Below are positions 34,387 to 46,338 of a DNA stretch of 64,000 nt, one piece after another. How positions within the stretch are numbered: the stretch's first letter is position 1; each line of letters opens with the position of its first letter. Both the position numbers and the translations under genes were made by a program. The notes under the pieces are model-generated. The model ran no database searches, was not told where the DNA came from, and was given only the letters and a program-made list of their open reading frames with translations. The DNA comes from Daldinia sp. FL1419 (taxonomy: Eukaryota > Ascomycota > Sordariomycetes > Xylariales > Hypoxylaceae), in NCBI GenBank assembly GCA_025201765.1, contig MU623382.1, positions 1-64,000 of the forward strand, given 5' to 3'.

Positions 34387-35222
34387 CTCTATCATGTGGC
34401 CATTTGATAAAGTGTTTGGGGATGGGTATAATTGGCGTTGGGCAATATATTAGTTTGATTATCATCTGTGTGAGGCGTCTAAATACCCCTTATTATTTAC
34501 CAGCAGGAGTTTAGGAGTAGGTAGTATGAGAATAATTTATTGCGTTGGGGTTAAGATATAGGCTTACCTGGGTTATAGTAGTAAATAGAGTTGTATGAAA
34601 CAAGTATTCGACGAATATATTAACTCGGCGCCATACTAGATCTCACAAGGCTTTCCTGCCTTTGAACCCCCACTGTAACCCGGCTTCTTCTTATTAGCTA
34701 CCTAGTTACTGGGACGATTCTGGAAAGTTATTCTGTCACGTAGTATATATATCGAGACTTAGTATACGCATTGGGTATAAGTCTATTCAGCCTAGATACC
34801 TGTTTTACTCCTTATTGGCTACTATAAGCCTCGAGATCATGGACGGTCAAAAGAAAGGGAGATGCATCGAAGTCCTATTAGGTAGCCTCACTGCCTTGCG
34901 CCCGATATATTCATGGTAGCATCGGAGATACGACTCGAAAACCCTTCCGGATTGGGTTTGTGGTTGGATCAAGGACACAGGCAGATACGATAATTTAGGG
35001 AGTTTGGCGCAGAGTGAAATAGAGAGATTTGATATACATAAGATGGTAACGAGGACTGTGTATCTAGACTTTCATGATTTTAATACCCAGCTTTGCCGAG
35101 CTACCCCTTTGGTAGCCCTGGTAGACATATCTACGTGGGTTTTTTTTCCTCAGACAAAATAGCTACTGTCATCCGATTTACTGTTGACTGTGACCTCATA
35201 GACGTCCGTCTCCCATGCTCCT
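34387..35222. other. Convergent intergenic region, 0.8 kb
   Basis: This lies between the 3-prime end of the Ser/Thr-rich gene and the 3-prime end of the small membrane protein. No gene or repeat was recognised. Confidence 0.35.
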
Positions 35223-35852
35223 TCACTTAGCAACTACAACTATCCTAGCTAGTGCAAAGCTCCAGTCCAACACCGTAAACAGCGCATCGAGAACTGTGAT
35301 GCGATCAAGCCCCTTTCCCATGATCCACCTATCATTCTTCCGGCTCAGCGTGAAATTCAAAATAGCCTGAGAGAAATTTGCCAGACCAAGGACTACCAAG
35401 GCCGTGATATCGAGCGGGATGTCACCCACACTCGTCTTCGAAGAAAGGTATCGCGAAGGGCGAATCAGCGCATACAATCGAAGAATAGAGAGAACCGCAA
35501 GAGGGGAGTTCATCCCCCCTAGATAAGCCATGATGTCGTGGTGCCACTTATCACCGGCTGGCGAGGCGCGGATTGCCGGGTCTTTGAAAGTCTCGCGGTG
35601 CGAAATCCTTCGCATTACGTGGGCTTGGCGGAAGCCGAAGTGGAGGACAGCGCTGGCAAGATTAGTTTGGCTCTTCTAGCGTGAAGCTGAGAAGAGAGGT
35701 TTACCTGCTAAACCATAACTTGGGAGAAAGGATAGCATGTCAGTCGTCTGGGATCTTTAATCATCATTCAATAATCCAACACTTACTGCGTTTCCAGCGT
35801 AAAGGGCTTGGGTTAGCCCAGGGCTAGTAAGCGCCGATAAAACGTCGCTCAT
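35223..35852 (-). CDS. Small multi-pass membrane protein (169 aa), 14-nt internal exon
   Basis: Exons are 35852..35787, 35718..35705 (14 nt) and 35652..35223; introns are 68 and 52 nt with GTAAGT and GTAAAC donors, and the frame is continuous to give 169 residues. The N-terminus is MSDVLSALTSPGLTQALYAG and the middle exon supplies LWFS, joining to SAVLHFGFRQAHVM. Hydrophobic stretches occur at LYAGNALWFSSAVLHFGF (about 18-35), MNSPLAVLSILRLYALI (about 70-86), ITALVVLGLANFSQAILN and LDALFTVLDWSFALARIVVV, so there are about four membrane segments. I do not recognise the family with confidence; the polarity and length resemble small fungal ER membrane proteins. Confidence 0.7.
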
Positions 35853-36620
35853 TTTGACTGTCTACAGGATAGACCTGATACTGTATAGCGTCCAAAATGG
35901 TTCCAATAGATAGTTTAATAGTGTAGCATCCTAAACGTAGTATCAGTAGTCGCCTAGCGAACCAGCGAAGCTTATATCAAGAGATGCCGCTCGTAGGAAT
36001 CCCCAGCCAAGGCCGAGGCAGAGCTTAGCCAACTCCACTTTGGAAGGACGCCTCGGCTGGGGTATCCGAGACGTGGATTTAAGCTTACATCTCCACACGG
36101 AGAGCGATCACTTAATAGGCAGGTAGGGTTCCTCAAGTTGGTATAGGAAGTAAAACAGGGCTGGGTACGGTACTTTCCGTATATTCCAGTCGTTGTTAAC
36201 GGCGGCTCTCGGGTTCCTCGGGTTCCTGTCATCATTGATAGTACACCCGTTGGTCGCCAGCCCCCTTTGAAGGTTATAGTGTCAGTATATAGAAAGGCAA
36301 CAATTTCTGATAGACTAGCATCGTTAAATTTATGGTCCAACTATTTGTACCGAGTAGTTGGGAAAATATCGGCCTGTGGACTGGGCTTTACGAGACTCTA
36401 TATACCACATCACGTAGGGCTCAAGATTCCAATATCAGTTGATAATTGAATATTGGAAGATGTGTAAAAAAGTTAAAGGGGAAAATGAATCGCTTGTCTG
36501 ATTCTTTATCTCAAATCGCTATACTCCCAGCTGTTAGAACCCCTATTTTACCAAACAACACGAATAAAACACCCAGAACTATAATAGACAGGACCTGTAA
36601 CCCTAGTTTCTAGACGACTT
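35853..36620. other. Intergenic region, 0.8 kb
   Basis: No convincing gene. An imperfect inverted repeat joins CCCCAGCC...CCGAGG (about 36001-36019) to CCTCGGCTGGGG (about 36051-36062), which could form a hairpin. A 122-codon minus-strand ORF covers it (35972-36340) but has no recognisable features. Confidence 0.35.
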
Positions 36621-37268
36621 CTAGCGGCCAAAACGGTGCAGTACTATCTTCATATGAAGCTGGTAGTTAGACTCGTTGGACCCCTCAGGCCTGCCGGACC
36701 CCTCAGGCCTGCCAGACCCGTCAGACTGGTCCGGTGTTGGCTCTGGGGACGTTGACTGGAAGATAAACCTAACCCTGCGAATAAATGCATAGCCCGTCTC
36801 AGCTGCGTTTTCAGCACACATTAGCTGCGTTCCTATAATGAACGGGTTGGCTTCTCTGGCCTTTTCCCACGCATTTTGCCAAGGATCGATATAGTACTAG
36901 TAGTCCCGGACAAACGGCTGCCTTATAGCTTCAACTGTTCTAACCATGGTGGCGCGTGTGGGTTCGTGCCGAATATTACCATAGCAAAGGAACTTCAAAC
37001 TGGTCATATCGCCATATAAATTCCTGTAGTTGATCATGTTGACACGGGTCGCTTCTAACATCGAACATAGGGGCCAAAGGTCGATGTAATGGCAGACGTA
37101 CGTTCCGGGTGCGGTAGAGTAGCGGCAGATCACGAAGCCGGGGTATAGTATAGTGGTCCATATATCCCATATACTGGGGCTTGGACTGGGGAATAAAACT
37201 TGTAGGGTGATATACTCGTCGACTGAGGGTGTGGTCGGGTAATTGATCTCCCGCCAGACTGGATGCAT
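36621..37268 (-). pseudogene. Unrecognised ORF broken by one in-frame TAG
   Basis: From the ATG at 37268 the frame runs 123 codons to a TAG at 36899..36897 and then continues open for 91 more codons in the same frame, ending at 36621. The two halves together read as one protein: MHPVWREINYPTTPSVDEYI near the start, VRDY before the stop and YYIDPWQNAWEKAREANPFI after it. The context TAC TAG TAC is one C to T change from TAC CAG TAC. The C-terminal part has two 18-bp repeats giving GSGRPE-type units (about 36676-36714). I do not recognise the family. Alternatives are a real stop, an unrecognised intron, or a sequencing error. Confidence 0.5.
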
Positions 37269-40106
37269 TGTCGTGAATGATATTGGAAAAGCTTAAGGAA
37301 ATCGTCTATACAAAGCAAGGATTCTTTTGTACAAAAGAGAAATGAATGCTCTGATTAATTATTAGAAGTATAGTCCTATGGTCAATGTAACTGGATGCCG
37401 GACTATTAGATCAGAAATGCGGGAAATAAATGGAAGAAAAAGAAAACCCCTTATATACCCCCGCAAGATCTACGTCTAGGTTTAGCTATATATCCGCTTA
37501 AAGTACCTATATATAATACATATTTAGAATTCAGTTAGTGTGATTATATGGCACTTTCCTCGTACATAATACACGAGGTGGTGGTAGCTGAATTATATTC
37601 GTATGTTTGCCAACCGTGACCGCTAGGTGCCCGTACCTTCACATGAGGATCTAACGTCTTCTAACGGGCAACGTCGAAATTTACCAAGCGCCTACTCGAA
37701 GACATTCAATACATCCACGACAGGTAATGTCAGCTGTATTAAGTCCTAGGTACCTAGGTAGGCAGGCACTTATATATATAAGCTACCTATGTAAGTCTGA
37801 TTTATTCCTTCGTTGATGTTTCGCCGTTTGGCTGCTACGTAGCCAACATCCTCGCTTGTGACGACTTTGCTGATGACGATCTTCTAACTTGACAACTGCA
37901 TCTACCTTTGGAGATTTCGCCGTAACATAAGGTTACACAAATACCTATCACGTTTACCCATGCAACTTGCAAAACTTACGAAGAAGTCGCCTCTATGTTG
38001 AAGAAGCATTGAGTCTACCTAGGCAGATACGGCGCGATGGTGCCGGTTTTTAGTTCATATTGAAAAGGCACCTGCTGCATGAGAGCAATGCCCTATTTGA
38101 CTACCTCACGCTTGTTCTTTTTTAACGATCTTGGCCTTGAACTGTTTTCGACTTTACGCTATCACTGAATATTGCTGCGCGAACCGCTTACTTAGGTAGC
38201 AATATTGTTTTACGAAGTCAATCGCGTTAGAAGAAGTCGTTCGTACAAGGGGGGTTTGCTTTGTGGCCCGTCAAACGTCCAGAGTCGACAGCTTAGCCAT
38301 ACCATTCTCGTAGATGGTATAAGAGGGGCCGGCTTTATCGAAACCCTACCATAGTGAGATGATTCTTGTCGCCAAATGCTCGAGATCCTTATTACAAGGG
38401 CGATACCCGCATACAACGAAATGCATATACCAGACGATGGATTATGTTCCTTAGTTAGTATAAGGTATTTAAGCTCTAGTTTATAAGAATAATGAAACCC
38501 TTTATCCATTAGGTAGTGCCTATATATCCAGAAGTCTGGGATACGCCAGGGTATCTGTCGAACATGCGGGGAGGCTAGGGAAGGAGGGTTAGTGACAGGT
38601 CAAACTGGCAAAGCGTCCCTTGATTTGCATGGAGATCCCCGCCTTAGACAGGAAAATCCCGCGTGAAGACCCTTACGGAATGGGGATCCCAATCTTGGTA
38701 AAGCCGGGGTAGGGTTGCGTTACGTTTGAATTTTCTAAGACAAGTGTATAATTCGAAACAGGTCAGATTCCATTTTTAGAGGAATTTGATATAGCATTAG
38801 GCGTCATGTCTTCCATGTTGTTGGTACTTGGGCAATATTTATACGCCGTGTTTCCCATCTGCCAATATATTATTTAGACCATCTTGAGAATCACCGATGA
38901 AAGATCCCCCACGTTCCCTGGAAATAGTACCTGGACTCCATATGTGTTGTTGCTTGGGGTATTTAATTATTCCAACCAATCAATATAATAATTAACTAGG
39001 TTAAGACATTTATGTATAAACATGGGATACTTGGGATGGTTAGAGCCCACTCAATACACGTGGGATGACGGGGCCGAAGATATTGGATGGTGAATCAAGG
39101 GATGAAGATGAGATGGGACGGGGTTAATGGCAAATGGTGGATGCGATGCAACTGCGGAGAATGCTACGCTGCCAACACTTTCAAATTTTCTTTCCTTTAC
39201 TTTTCCTTTTTGCGCCTAACTTCTCTTTTATATTCCAACTATCTCGGAATATTCGATTTTCGATGAATGTTATTATAAATAATATTGTAGTTACTAAATG
39301 CATTCTCTTAAAATTAGCATTCAAAATCTCTTATTCAATATTAAAATTCACACTAATAGATATCGATACCGGTATATCTGTTGTCCTTACCCGGTTTGCG
39401 GGGAACCTAACTGATGGCCTCGGGTCCACGGACAGTGGCGGATACCTTAAGATGCCGCTACCGAAACTTCGCTGCATAAAATTAGGCTGCTTCTACATAT
39501 AGGTACTTGAATACGAATACCTACCTCTCTGTATTGTACCTAGGTCCATACCTAGGTACACATGGATACGCAGTGGACCTGGGCACCTAAGGACAACAAC
39601 GTATCGTGCATATGTAAGGTTAGGTACCTTGTAAATGTGTCGTAGTTACCTCCTTAAAAAAGTAACTTAATACAGTTAATTCGTTTGCCTTAACTACGTG
39701 TACCTGTTATTCCCGAACCGCGAACAAATAAACCACCATCATCCCTGCTACAAATTTCTTGTTGTGCTTCTTCTCATTGCCTGCATTGCTTGCATTGGCA
39801 TCTCTACTTTCGATACCAACCATTATCCCTGCAATCTTCTTCCACTCCGCCATAATCTCCAAATGTTTTCTTACCGTTCTTTTTTTTAACCCACAAGGTA
39901 TTCTCTTAACTTTTTATCCTGGTCTCTCCTTTCCATATCCAGTGATGACCTCGAGTTGCGTGCCAAATACTTGTACCCTCTCGACAAATTCCTTGTCCGT
40001 CTCTACTATCTTCTCTTAGCATTTGTAAGGATAATTGGTAACACGAGAAAGCGAGCGCGGCATCACAAGGCGGGAGTGAAACAAACCAAGCCAACGGATC
40101 GCGGTC
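37269..40106. other. Intergenic region, 2.8 kb
   Basis: No gene I can support. It holds a TAGGTACCTAGGTAGGCAGG motif (37747-37766) and CCTAGGT-type fragments near 39535-39560. The right part (about 39650-40106) is pyrimidine-rich and is probably the promoter and leader of the ubiquitin hydrolase. A minus-strand ORF (38210-38509) and a plus-strand ORF (39134-39502) have no protein-like features. Confidence 0.35.
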
Positions 40107-42044
40107 ATGCCTGAGAAGCCTCTCACCGTTGCCACCTATGCGGCCGGCGCTTCTCTAGCTGCCATCACTCTCTTCTACGTCTTTGCCCCCAACTATTTCT
40201 TAGATAGCGATTCCAATTCGAACCGCAAAAGAGGCGTCGTAGGCCTTTCGAATCCCGCAAACGATTGTTTTATCAACTCCGTCCTTCAAGCTCTCGCTGG
40301 CCTCACCGATCTCCGAATCTATCTTATCCGAGAAACTCATCGAAGGAGTATAGATGAGCCGTGGGTTTACCAAGAAATAATACAGGATCCTGCGTACAAG
40401 AACAGACCCGAATGGAAGATCCAGGGTCTGCAGGCCGGTCTCGTTACGAAAGGCCTGAAGGATATCCTCGACGCCCTTAACGAGCGACCCATTTACAAGA
40501 AGACCATCTCTGCCGGCCCTTTTATCAGGGTACTCGAGACTGCCTTCAAGCAGCGCATTAGCAGGCAACAGCAAGACGCACAGGAATTTTTGCAGGTAGT
40601 AGCTGAGCGATTATGCGACGAGTATCATGCCGGCAGAAGAGCCCGACAAGCTGCGAGAACGAAGTGCGGTAATGAAGCGTCGACGAACAAAGCAGAACCA
40701 ATAGACGGTGATGCCGTTGAGCAACGTCTGGCAGAATTGGCCATAGATGGGAATGGGGATATCGACAATGCTACGTCAGACGGGAGCAAAACCGAGGTCG
40801 AAACACAAGAGCTCCCACTAAGAAACGAGGAAGATGGGTTTCCGATGGAAGGCAGATATGAAAGTCAAATCGAGTGCAAAAAGTGTGGCTTTAAACCTAA
40901 ACCAACAGAAAATACGTTTTGCACTTTAACGTTAAACGTGCCGCAGTCCAGTTCGACGTCACTTAATGCCTGCTTGGATGGGTTTTTTAAGACGGAGTTT
41001 ATAGACGATTTCAAGTGTGAAAAATGCCGTCTCGTTCACGCAAAAGATCTGCTGGAAGCACAGTTATCACGATCCAATTCCGAGGATTTCAAGATCGACA
41101 CGCAACAAGCAATTGCCAAGCTGCAACATGCCATCGACAATAACCCTGAGAATCCTCCGCCCGACGTTGAGCTACCTCCCATGCGAGACGCTCCCACGTG
41201 TAAAATCGCAAAGCACACGCGACTAACAGGCTTTCCTAAAATTATGGCTATTCATTTATCCAGGTCCATATATAATAGTATTTCTCAAAAGAATTCGGCC
41301 AAAGTTACGTTCCCCGAACAGTTACTAATGGGGACGCTGTTGAATCGTAAAAAATACAAATTACTCGCTACGGTTACGCATAAAGGCAGTCATCATAGCG
41401 GACATTACGAATCCTTTCGTCGACAAAACATCTCCCTCCCGTTTTCCACCCCAAATGCGTTCCAGCCTTCTGATATCTTCACCAAATCAGCCACACCAAG
41501 TCCCGCCTCAACTCCACGCGTTACTGCGATACCGAGATCAGGGGACCCTAGTCCAATAGCCTCTACTCCAGATCTCGGTTTGTCTTCGTCCGGAAGCAGC
41601 TCGTCTAATCAATCAGTTGATGCCTTACCGCGGCCATCGACGGATTCGACACCTCAATCCTCCACAACGTCTAACGGCCGGCATTCCTCCCGTCACAGCC
41701 CTAAGTCTTCCTCCGCAAGGGATCGTGAATCGGATTCCATTAGCCTCAAGTCGGTTGCAGCATCTGCCCGGTCAACTATGTCAAGGATATCGCACTCAGC
41801 TAGAAATAGCAGGTCAGGCAGTCCAGCCGGCCAGACACCTGTTGCGCCATCCACGATGAACGGGATATCAGTTACATCTAAAGTAAATGGGGTAAAAGCA
41901 AAACGTCGCAAGCAAAGTGATCGATGGTGGCGTATCAGCGACGAAAAGATTAAGGAAGCCAAGACGGGTGAGGTATTGGGAATGCAACGAGAGGTTTATC
42001 TGCTTTTCTATGAACTAGAGCGCGAGAGTCCGGCAGAATCATAG
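40107..42044 (+). CDS. Ubiquitin carboxyl-terminal hydrolase with N-terminal membrane anchor (645 aa)
   Basis: This is a USP-family (peptidase C19) deubiquitinase, single exon, with a start at MPEKPLTVATYAAGASLAAI. A hydrophobic segment (about residues 10-30) precedes the catalytic domain, so the protein is likely membrane-anchored, as in yeast Ubp1 or metazoan mitochondrial USP30. The Cys box is VGLSNPANDCFINSVLQAL (Cys54). A zinc-ribbon pair is seen as ECKKCGF and FKCEKCRL. The His box is HKGSHHSGHYESFRR (His433). After about residue 450 there is a long Ser/Pro-rich insertion, then DRWWRISDEKIKEAKTGEVL with the catalytic-fold closing motif near the end (VYLLFYELE). It should remove ubiquitin from substrates at a membrane; which organelle is not decided by the sequence. 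Confidence 0.88.
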   Translation: MPEKPLTVATYAAGASLAAITLFYVFAPNYFLDSDSNSNRKRGVVGLSNPANDCFINSVLQALAGLTDLRIYLIRETHRRSIDEPWVYQEIIQDPAYKNRPEWKIQGLQAGLVTKGLKDILDALNERPIYKKTISAGPFIRVLETAFKQRISRQQQDAQEFLQVVAERLCDEYHAGRRARQAARTKCGNEASTNKAEPIDGDAVEQRLAELAIDGNGDIDNATSDGSKTEVETQELPLRNEEDGFPMEGRYESQIECKKCGFKPKPTENTFCTLTLNVPQSSSTSLNACLDGFFKTEFIDDFKCEKCRLVHAKDLLEAQLSRSNSEDFKIDTQQAIAKLQHAIDNNPENPPPDVELPPMRDAPTCKIAKHTRLTGFPKIMAIHLSRSIYNSISQKNSAKVTFPEQLLMGTLLNRKKYKLLATVTHKGSHHSGHYESFRRQNISLPFSTPNAFQPSDIFTKSATPSPASTPRVTAIPRSGDPSPIASTPDLGLSSSGSSSSNQSVDALPRPSTDSTPQSSTTSNGRHSSRHSPKSSSARDRESDSISLKSVAASARSTMSRISHSARNSRSGSPAGQTPVAPSTMNGISVTSKVNGVKAKRRKQSDRWWRISDEKIKEAKTGEVLGMQREVYLLFYELERESPAES

Positions 42045-42952
42045 AGTGATGCATGTCGGCTCTTGGATTATGTGGCTCTAGCAGTAGATTGCGACCCCGA
42101 GGAAAACAAACGAGAAGTTCCATACCTCCAACCAAGAGCTAAGCGAGGTGTAAGTAGATGGGTTGAGGCAGCGGTCTCGAGGCTTCGCTTACATCTGGGT
42201 AGAGTTTCTCGGTTTATACGAAGAATAATAACGGAATTCTGGGATAACTACATGGGGTACTCGGAATACGACGATTCCAGACATGATGTTGGAGATATCC
42301 CCGCTAGTGGCAACAGCTCAAGGGGAGTGGTTGAAGGGCCCATCGCATGATATCCCGATTGGCCACGAGCTTTTCGAGGGCAATAAAAATTGCGTCTAAA
42401 ATCTTGCGACGCAGACTGTATAAGGAAGTATCACAAACGGCGTTTTGCGGCGCACGGGAAGGGAGCTTTTGAGGTGCATTTTCTGGTCTATTCGCATATC
42501 GGGAAGGGTTTTATCATTTCGAAGCCGCTTCATTCGTTGTAAAAGATTTACGAGCATGGATGTGGACATGGACTTGCTAAACCAAGTCTTACCAACAGCA
42601 ACGATACGTGAGGAGTTCAAGCGCCGCATCTAGATGTGTGTGGCATTACACGGAAGCATACAAAATAGACTCTGCATCAGTATAGGACTAGCATTTTGCG
42701 TTGGACAAAACGAACGATCAGAAAACGTTTATGCTGGCATTAGATAGGCTTTTGCGCGTACCCGCGTTGGAAACCCCAGCGGAAATATCATCTTTGAAGT
42801 AATAAAGTATTCCCGGTCTTATTCCATGCGTGATACTTTTCGTCGGCGCTATTTTCAAGTAACGCGTTGAGTATCAGCGAATATTTGCCTAATGCATACC
42901 TGCCTACATACCTACCTAGGTATGTATGAAGGACAGAATAGCATCTTAACTT
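42045..42952. other. Convergent intergenic region, 0.9 kb
   Basis: This lies between the 3-prime ends of the ubiquitin hydrolase and the semialdehyde dehydrogenase. Two plus-strand ORFs (42063-42350 and 42445-42633) have protein-like composition but lack support. A CCTACCTAGGTATG motif lies at about 42911-42924. Confidence 0.35.
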
Positions 42953-44906
42953 TTAGTACTGTCCCTCAAGGGTTAACGTCCCTGTCTTCGTGATGAGATA
43001 CTCGTTTATAGCAACGTCCTTGCCGGATTCTTTGCCAAACCCGGAGTCCTTGATCCCGCCAAACGGGGACTCTGCTGCTGACGAATTTCCTAATATTTTT
43101 ATCTCTTATTAGCACATCGACACATACAAGGTTGCTACAGTATGCATTCGAAACTGTCGGGTGCCGGAGTTAGGATGGAAACTTACCGCTGTTCAACCCA
43201 ATCATGCCCGCTTCGAGGTTCTCGAACAAACGCCATATGCGATCGACGTTCTTGGTGAAGCAATACGACGCCAGGCCCATCTTGACTCTAACATTAGACC
43301 TCATAAGACGAGACCGCTTCTCCGGCTGGGACTTACGCTCGTATCATTCGCCATCCTCACAGCCTCATCCTCGGTATCAAACGGGAACAGCGCAAGCAAC
43401 GGGCCAAACGTCTCCTCGGAAGCGACCTTCATCTTCTGCGAGGCGTGCGTGACGATGGTCGGTTCGAAAAAGTACCCCTTGCTGGACGTGATCCGGTTCC
43501 CGCCCGTAAGCACCACGCCCCCGTTCTGCTTCGCGTCCTCGACTTGCGCGGCGACCTTGTCGACGCCCGTGGGCACGGTAAGAGGGCCCATGGTCGTGGA
43601 TTTGTCGATGCCGTGGCCGACGCGGAGGGCCTGGGCTTTGCGGGCGAGGAGCGAGGAGAAGGTGTCGTAGATTACGCGTTGCACGTATACCCGGTTCGCG
43701 GTTATGCAGGCTTGGCCTGCGTGCCGGAATTTTAGGGAGATTAGGGCTGGCGGGGTGGCTAGTCAGTCTGGGTGTGTGGTTTGGTGGTGGGATGGCTTAC
43801 CGTCGCAGGCTTGGTCTAGGTTCGCGTCGTCGAAGACGAGGAACGGGCAGTTGCCGCCTAGCTCCAGGGTGAGCTTCTTGAGGCCCTCTGCGCAGTGCGC
43901 GGAGAGGATCTTGCCCACTCTGGTCTATTGATGTGTTAACTGGTTGAGCCCATTGAGCTGTCCAGGTAGATTAAGACTTACAGAGCCGGTAAAGGACACT
44001 TTCTTCACGAGTGGGTGCTTGCAAAGAGCCTCGCTGAGGGTTGGGGTATTGGCCAGTGTAGTGGGCAGAACGTTGAATACTCCCTTGGGGTATCCCGCCT
44101 TTTCGGCCAGGTATGCTAACGTCAACGCCGATAGAGGCGTCTCGGGTGACGGCTTTGCGACCATCGTGCATCCTGCTGCTAGAGCAGCACTCGCTTTTCT
44201 TAACACCATACTATAGCAATGTTAGCACTCACTCTTCTTTTCTAGTTAAATAGCAACGTCAAGCTCACGCAATTGGAAAGTTCCAGGGTACCAGTGCAGC
44301 GGTAACACCAAGCGGTTGCTTGATGGTGAAAATCCGTCTGCCAGGGATAGCAGCTGGGAAGGTGGTTCCCTGGACTCGCTCCGCCTCGCCGGTGAACCAG
44401 CGAGTGAATGAAGCGGCGTACTCGATTTCTCCATGGGCTTCAGCTAATGGCTTGCCAGTCTCGTAGACTAAGATGGTGGCGAGATCATCTTTATGCTCTC
44501 GGATCAACGCATCGAATTTGGCCAGCAGGTCGGCACGGGCTCGAGGTGTGAATGTGCGGAAGACCTGGAACGCCGCTTGGGCCGCCTGTACAGCATCGTC
44601 GACATCCTCGGCCGCCATGTCCGGGCACGAGGCGAACTTCCGGTCGGACCCGGGGTCTGTTGGTTTTTAGTATAAGCACGCGGCTGGATACAGATATAAA
44701 GCTAGTAATTCAATACTAACCAATGATGTCGAATCTCTTCCCTGACTTTGCTTCGATCCATTGTCCGTTGACGTATGCTTTGTCCCGGAAGAGCTCTGGA
44801 TGCTTGAGATTGAGCTGTGTCTCTGTTAGTTACAGGGGTAATTAAGGAGGGCTAGTTCCGTATGAGAGCATACGTTAATAGCTGATTTATCTTCCGCCAT
44901 TGCCAT
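42953..44906 (-). CDS. Succinate-semialdehyde dehydrogenase [NAD(P)+] (502 aa, 8 exons)
   Basis: Exons are 44906..44874, 44814..44721, 44656..44269, 44210..43982, 43924..43801, 43746..43337, 43280..43187 and 43089..42953; introns of 54-97 nt, all GT-AG, keep the frame for 502 residues. It oxidises succinate semialdehyde to succinate, the last step of the GABA shunt. The aldehyde dehydrogenase motifs are in order: PWNFPIAMVLRKASAALAAG, SFTGSTRVGK, ELGGNCPFLVFDDA with general base Glu269, and FRHAGQACITANR with catalytic nucleophile Cys303. The spacing Glu to Cys (34) is normal. The end, SPFGGIKDSGFGKESGKD, is typical of SSADH. There is no mitochondrial presequence (MAMAEDKSAIN), which suggests the cytosol. 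Confidence 0.93.
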
Positions 44907-46338
44907 GTATAGTCTTGAGCATGAGCAAGTATAAATTCTACAATACCACTCGATTCTATTGCGATGAGAAGCTCAGATATATAATATGCTCATTCTTGGT
45001 GGCGAGGGCAAACCGCTTGTCTTACGTCTCTAATATATATATGATAGGTACCTAGGTAGGTAAGTAGGTAAGTAGTAGCTAGGGAATCACCTTTACGCTA
45101 ATCATCGTCACAAAAGCTCACCCCGCATCTCTCATCGCATACCACCATCCCGAGTCTCTCGGGTATCCGATCTGCGTAACCTAGTTACTCTTCCTAGCTC
45201 TCCCCCGCAGCCAGTCTAAACGTTCCCCCCTCCCGAATCCGGTCAATAGCGTGGAGGAGTTGCTCTAAGCTACCCCACATGGAAGCAATTATAGGAGAAC
45301 ACTGCCCGTAGTACGGTGATGTTTATACTATGGCCAAATCATGGACACGATGCTAGATAGTTGAAGTTTGTTCTACTGCTACTATTAACATTGAGCTGGT
45401 AGCGATAGTGCCTTGGGTGAATGCGTAATAATGATGTATTGAAGTTCGACGATAGTTTTAATAACAATTAAGACATTTTAGGTACTACATGGCATTGCGA
45501 GTCATAAAAAACCAGAGTCTAATACCTCGTCTCACAAGGCACAGCTAGGATTAGAATCAAAAGTGTGGAGGTTACTTCGACAAGGTAGGTATATACAATA
45601 CCGAAGTAGCATACCATCAGAGTAGATGCCCAACGCGGGATCAAAATATACAAAATACCGTAATATGAGAGAACTTCGACTTTACTTTGATAATTTTCAT
45701 TAAGTTTTAGCAGATGGTTCAAGTTAGGCGGATATGAAAGTGAGCTTCGTGTTAAACCCATGGTGCATCTATTTTGACACAATTCTGGGAGGGTATGCGA
45801 AAGTTGGTTTTAAAGCCGATCAGGGCCTAAGACACCGTTGAGAATCTATGGGGGCTGGACTCAGTCTTATAGGACATGTCATCAGACCGAATAAAAAGTA
45901 TGGAAATACTCTCGTTATTCTACACGTAAAATATCCGGAGCCAATATAAGGTGTTTATGCTCTATTAAAAGTCAAGCGTTATGTATCGTACTTGCAATAA
46001 AGAAACCAGTGTGCCAAGTTTGATTTAGATGAATTAACTGCTTAAAGGTCTGCATTAGATTGGGGATATCTACAAGCATAGCTGTGTAGAAACACCAAAC
46101 TGTCGTTGGAACCGGCCGTGGGTATATTAGGTTTGATATTCCTTATAGCATTTTACTTTCCTGCTCGGGGCTTCAGGGTCTCGAGGCGATCAGTTAATGG
46201 GAATAAATCGGCACCTTAGGCGTCCAGTATTATAGAGCCCCAAACCCATAGTCAACCTTTCTAGGACGAGCATATATGCATAAGAATGCATGGAGTATAT
46301 TCTTCTATACCTATATTTTACTACCGCCGACCATTTTC
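44907..46338. other. Intergenic region, 1.4 kb, with possible gene fragment
   Basis: This holds the 5-prime region of the semialdehyde dehydrogenase and the 3-prime region of the GMC oxidoreductase. A GATAGGTACCTAGGTAGGTA motif (45043-45062) is followed by AAGTAGG repeats. A minus-strand fragment (45181-45321) encodes a protein-like C-terminus and is listed separately. Confidence 0.4.
45181..45321 (-). pseudogene. Possible 3-prime fragment of a lost gene
   Basis: On the minus strand a frame of about 46 codons ends at a TAG (45183..45181). It reads YYGQCSPIIASMWGSLEQLL followed by HAIDRIREGGTFRLRGRARK. It looks like the C-terminal end of a fungal Zn2Cys6 transcription factor, but that is a resemblance I cannot verify. 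The frame is closed upstream by a TAA, so the rest of the gene is absent or unrecognisable. Confidence 0.35.

Noticed and set aside
35972..36340. 122-codon minus-strand ORF upstream of the small membrane protein
   Set aside because: No recognisable features and it overlaps an inverted repeat.
38210..38509. Minus-strand ORF in the 37.3-40.1 kb gap
   Set aside because: It has no domain and all three minus frames here look equally protein-like in parts, so it could only be a very decayed relic.
42063..42350. 95-codon plus-strand ORF after the ubiquitin hydrolase
   Set aside because: It begins at TTG, no ATG precedes it in frame, and no domain or splice support was found, although the composition looks protein-like.
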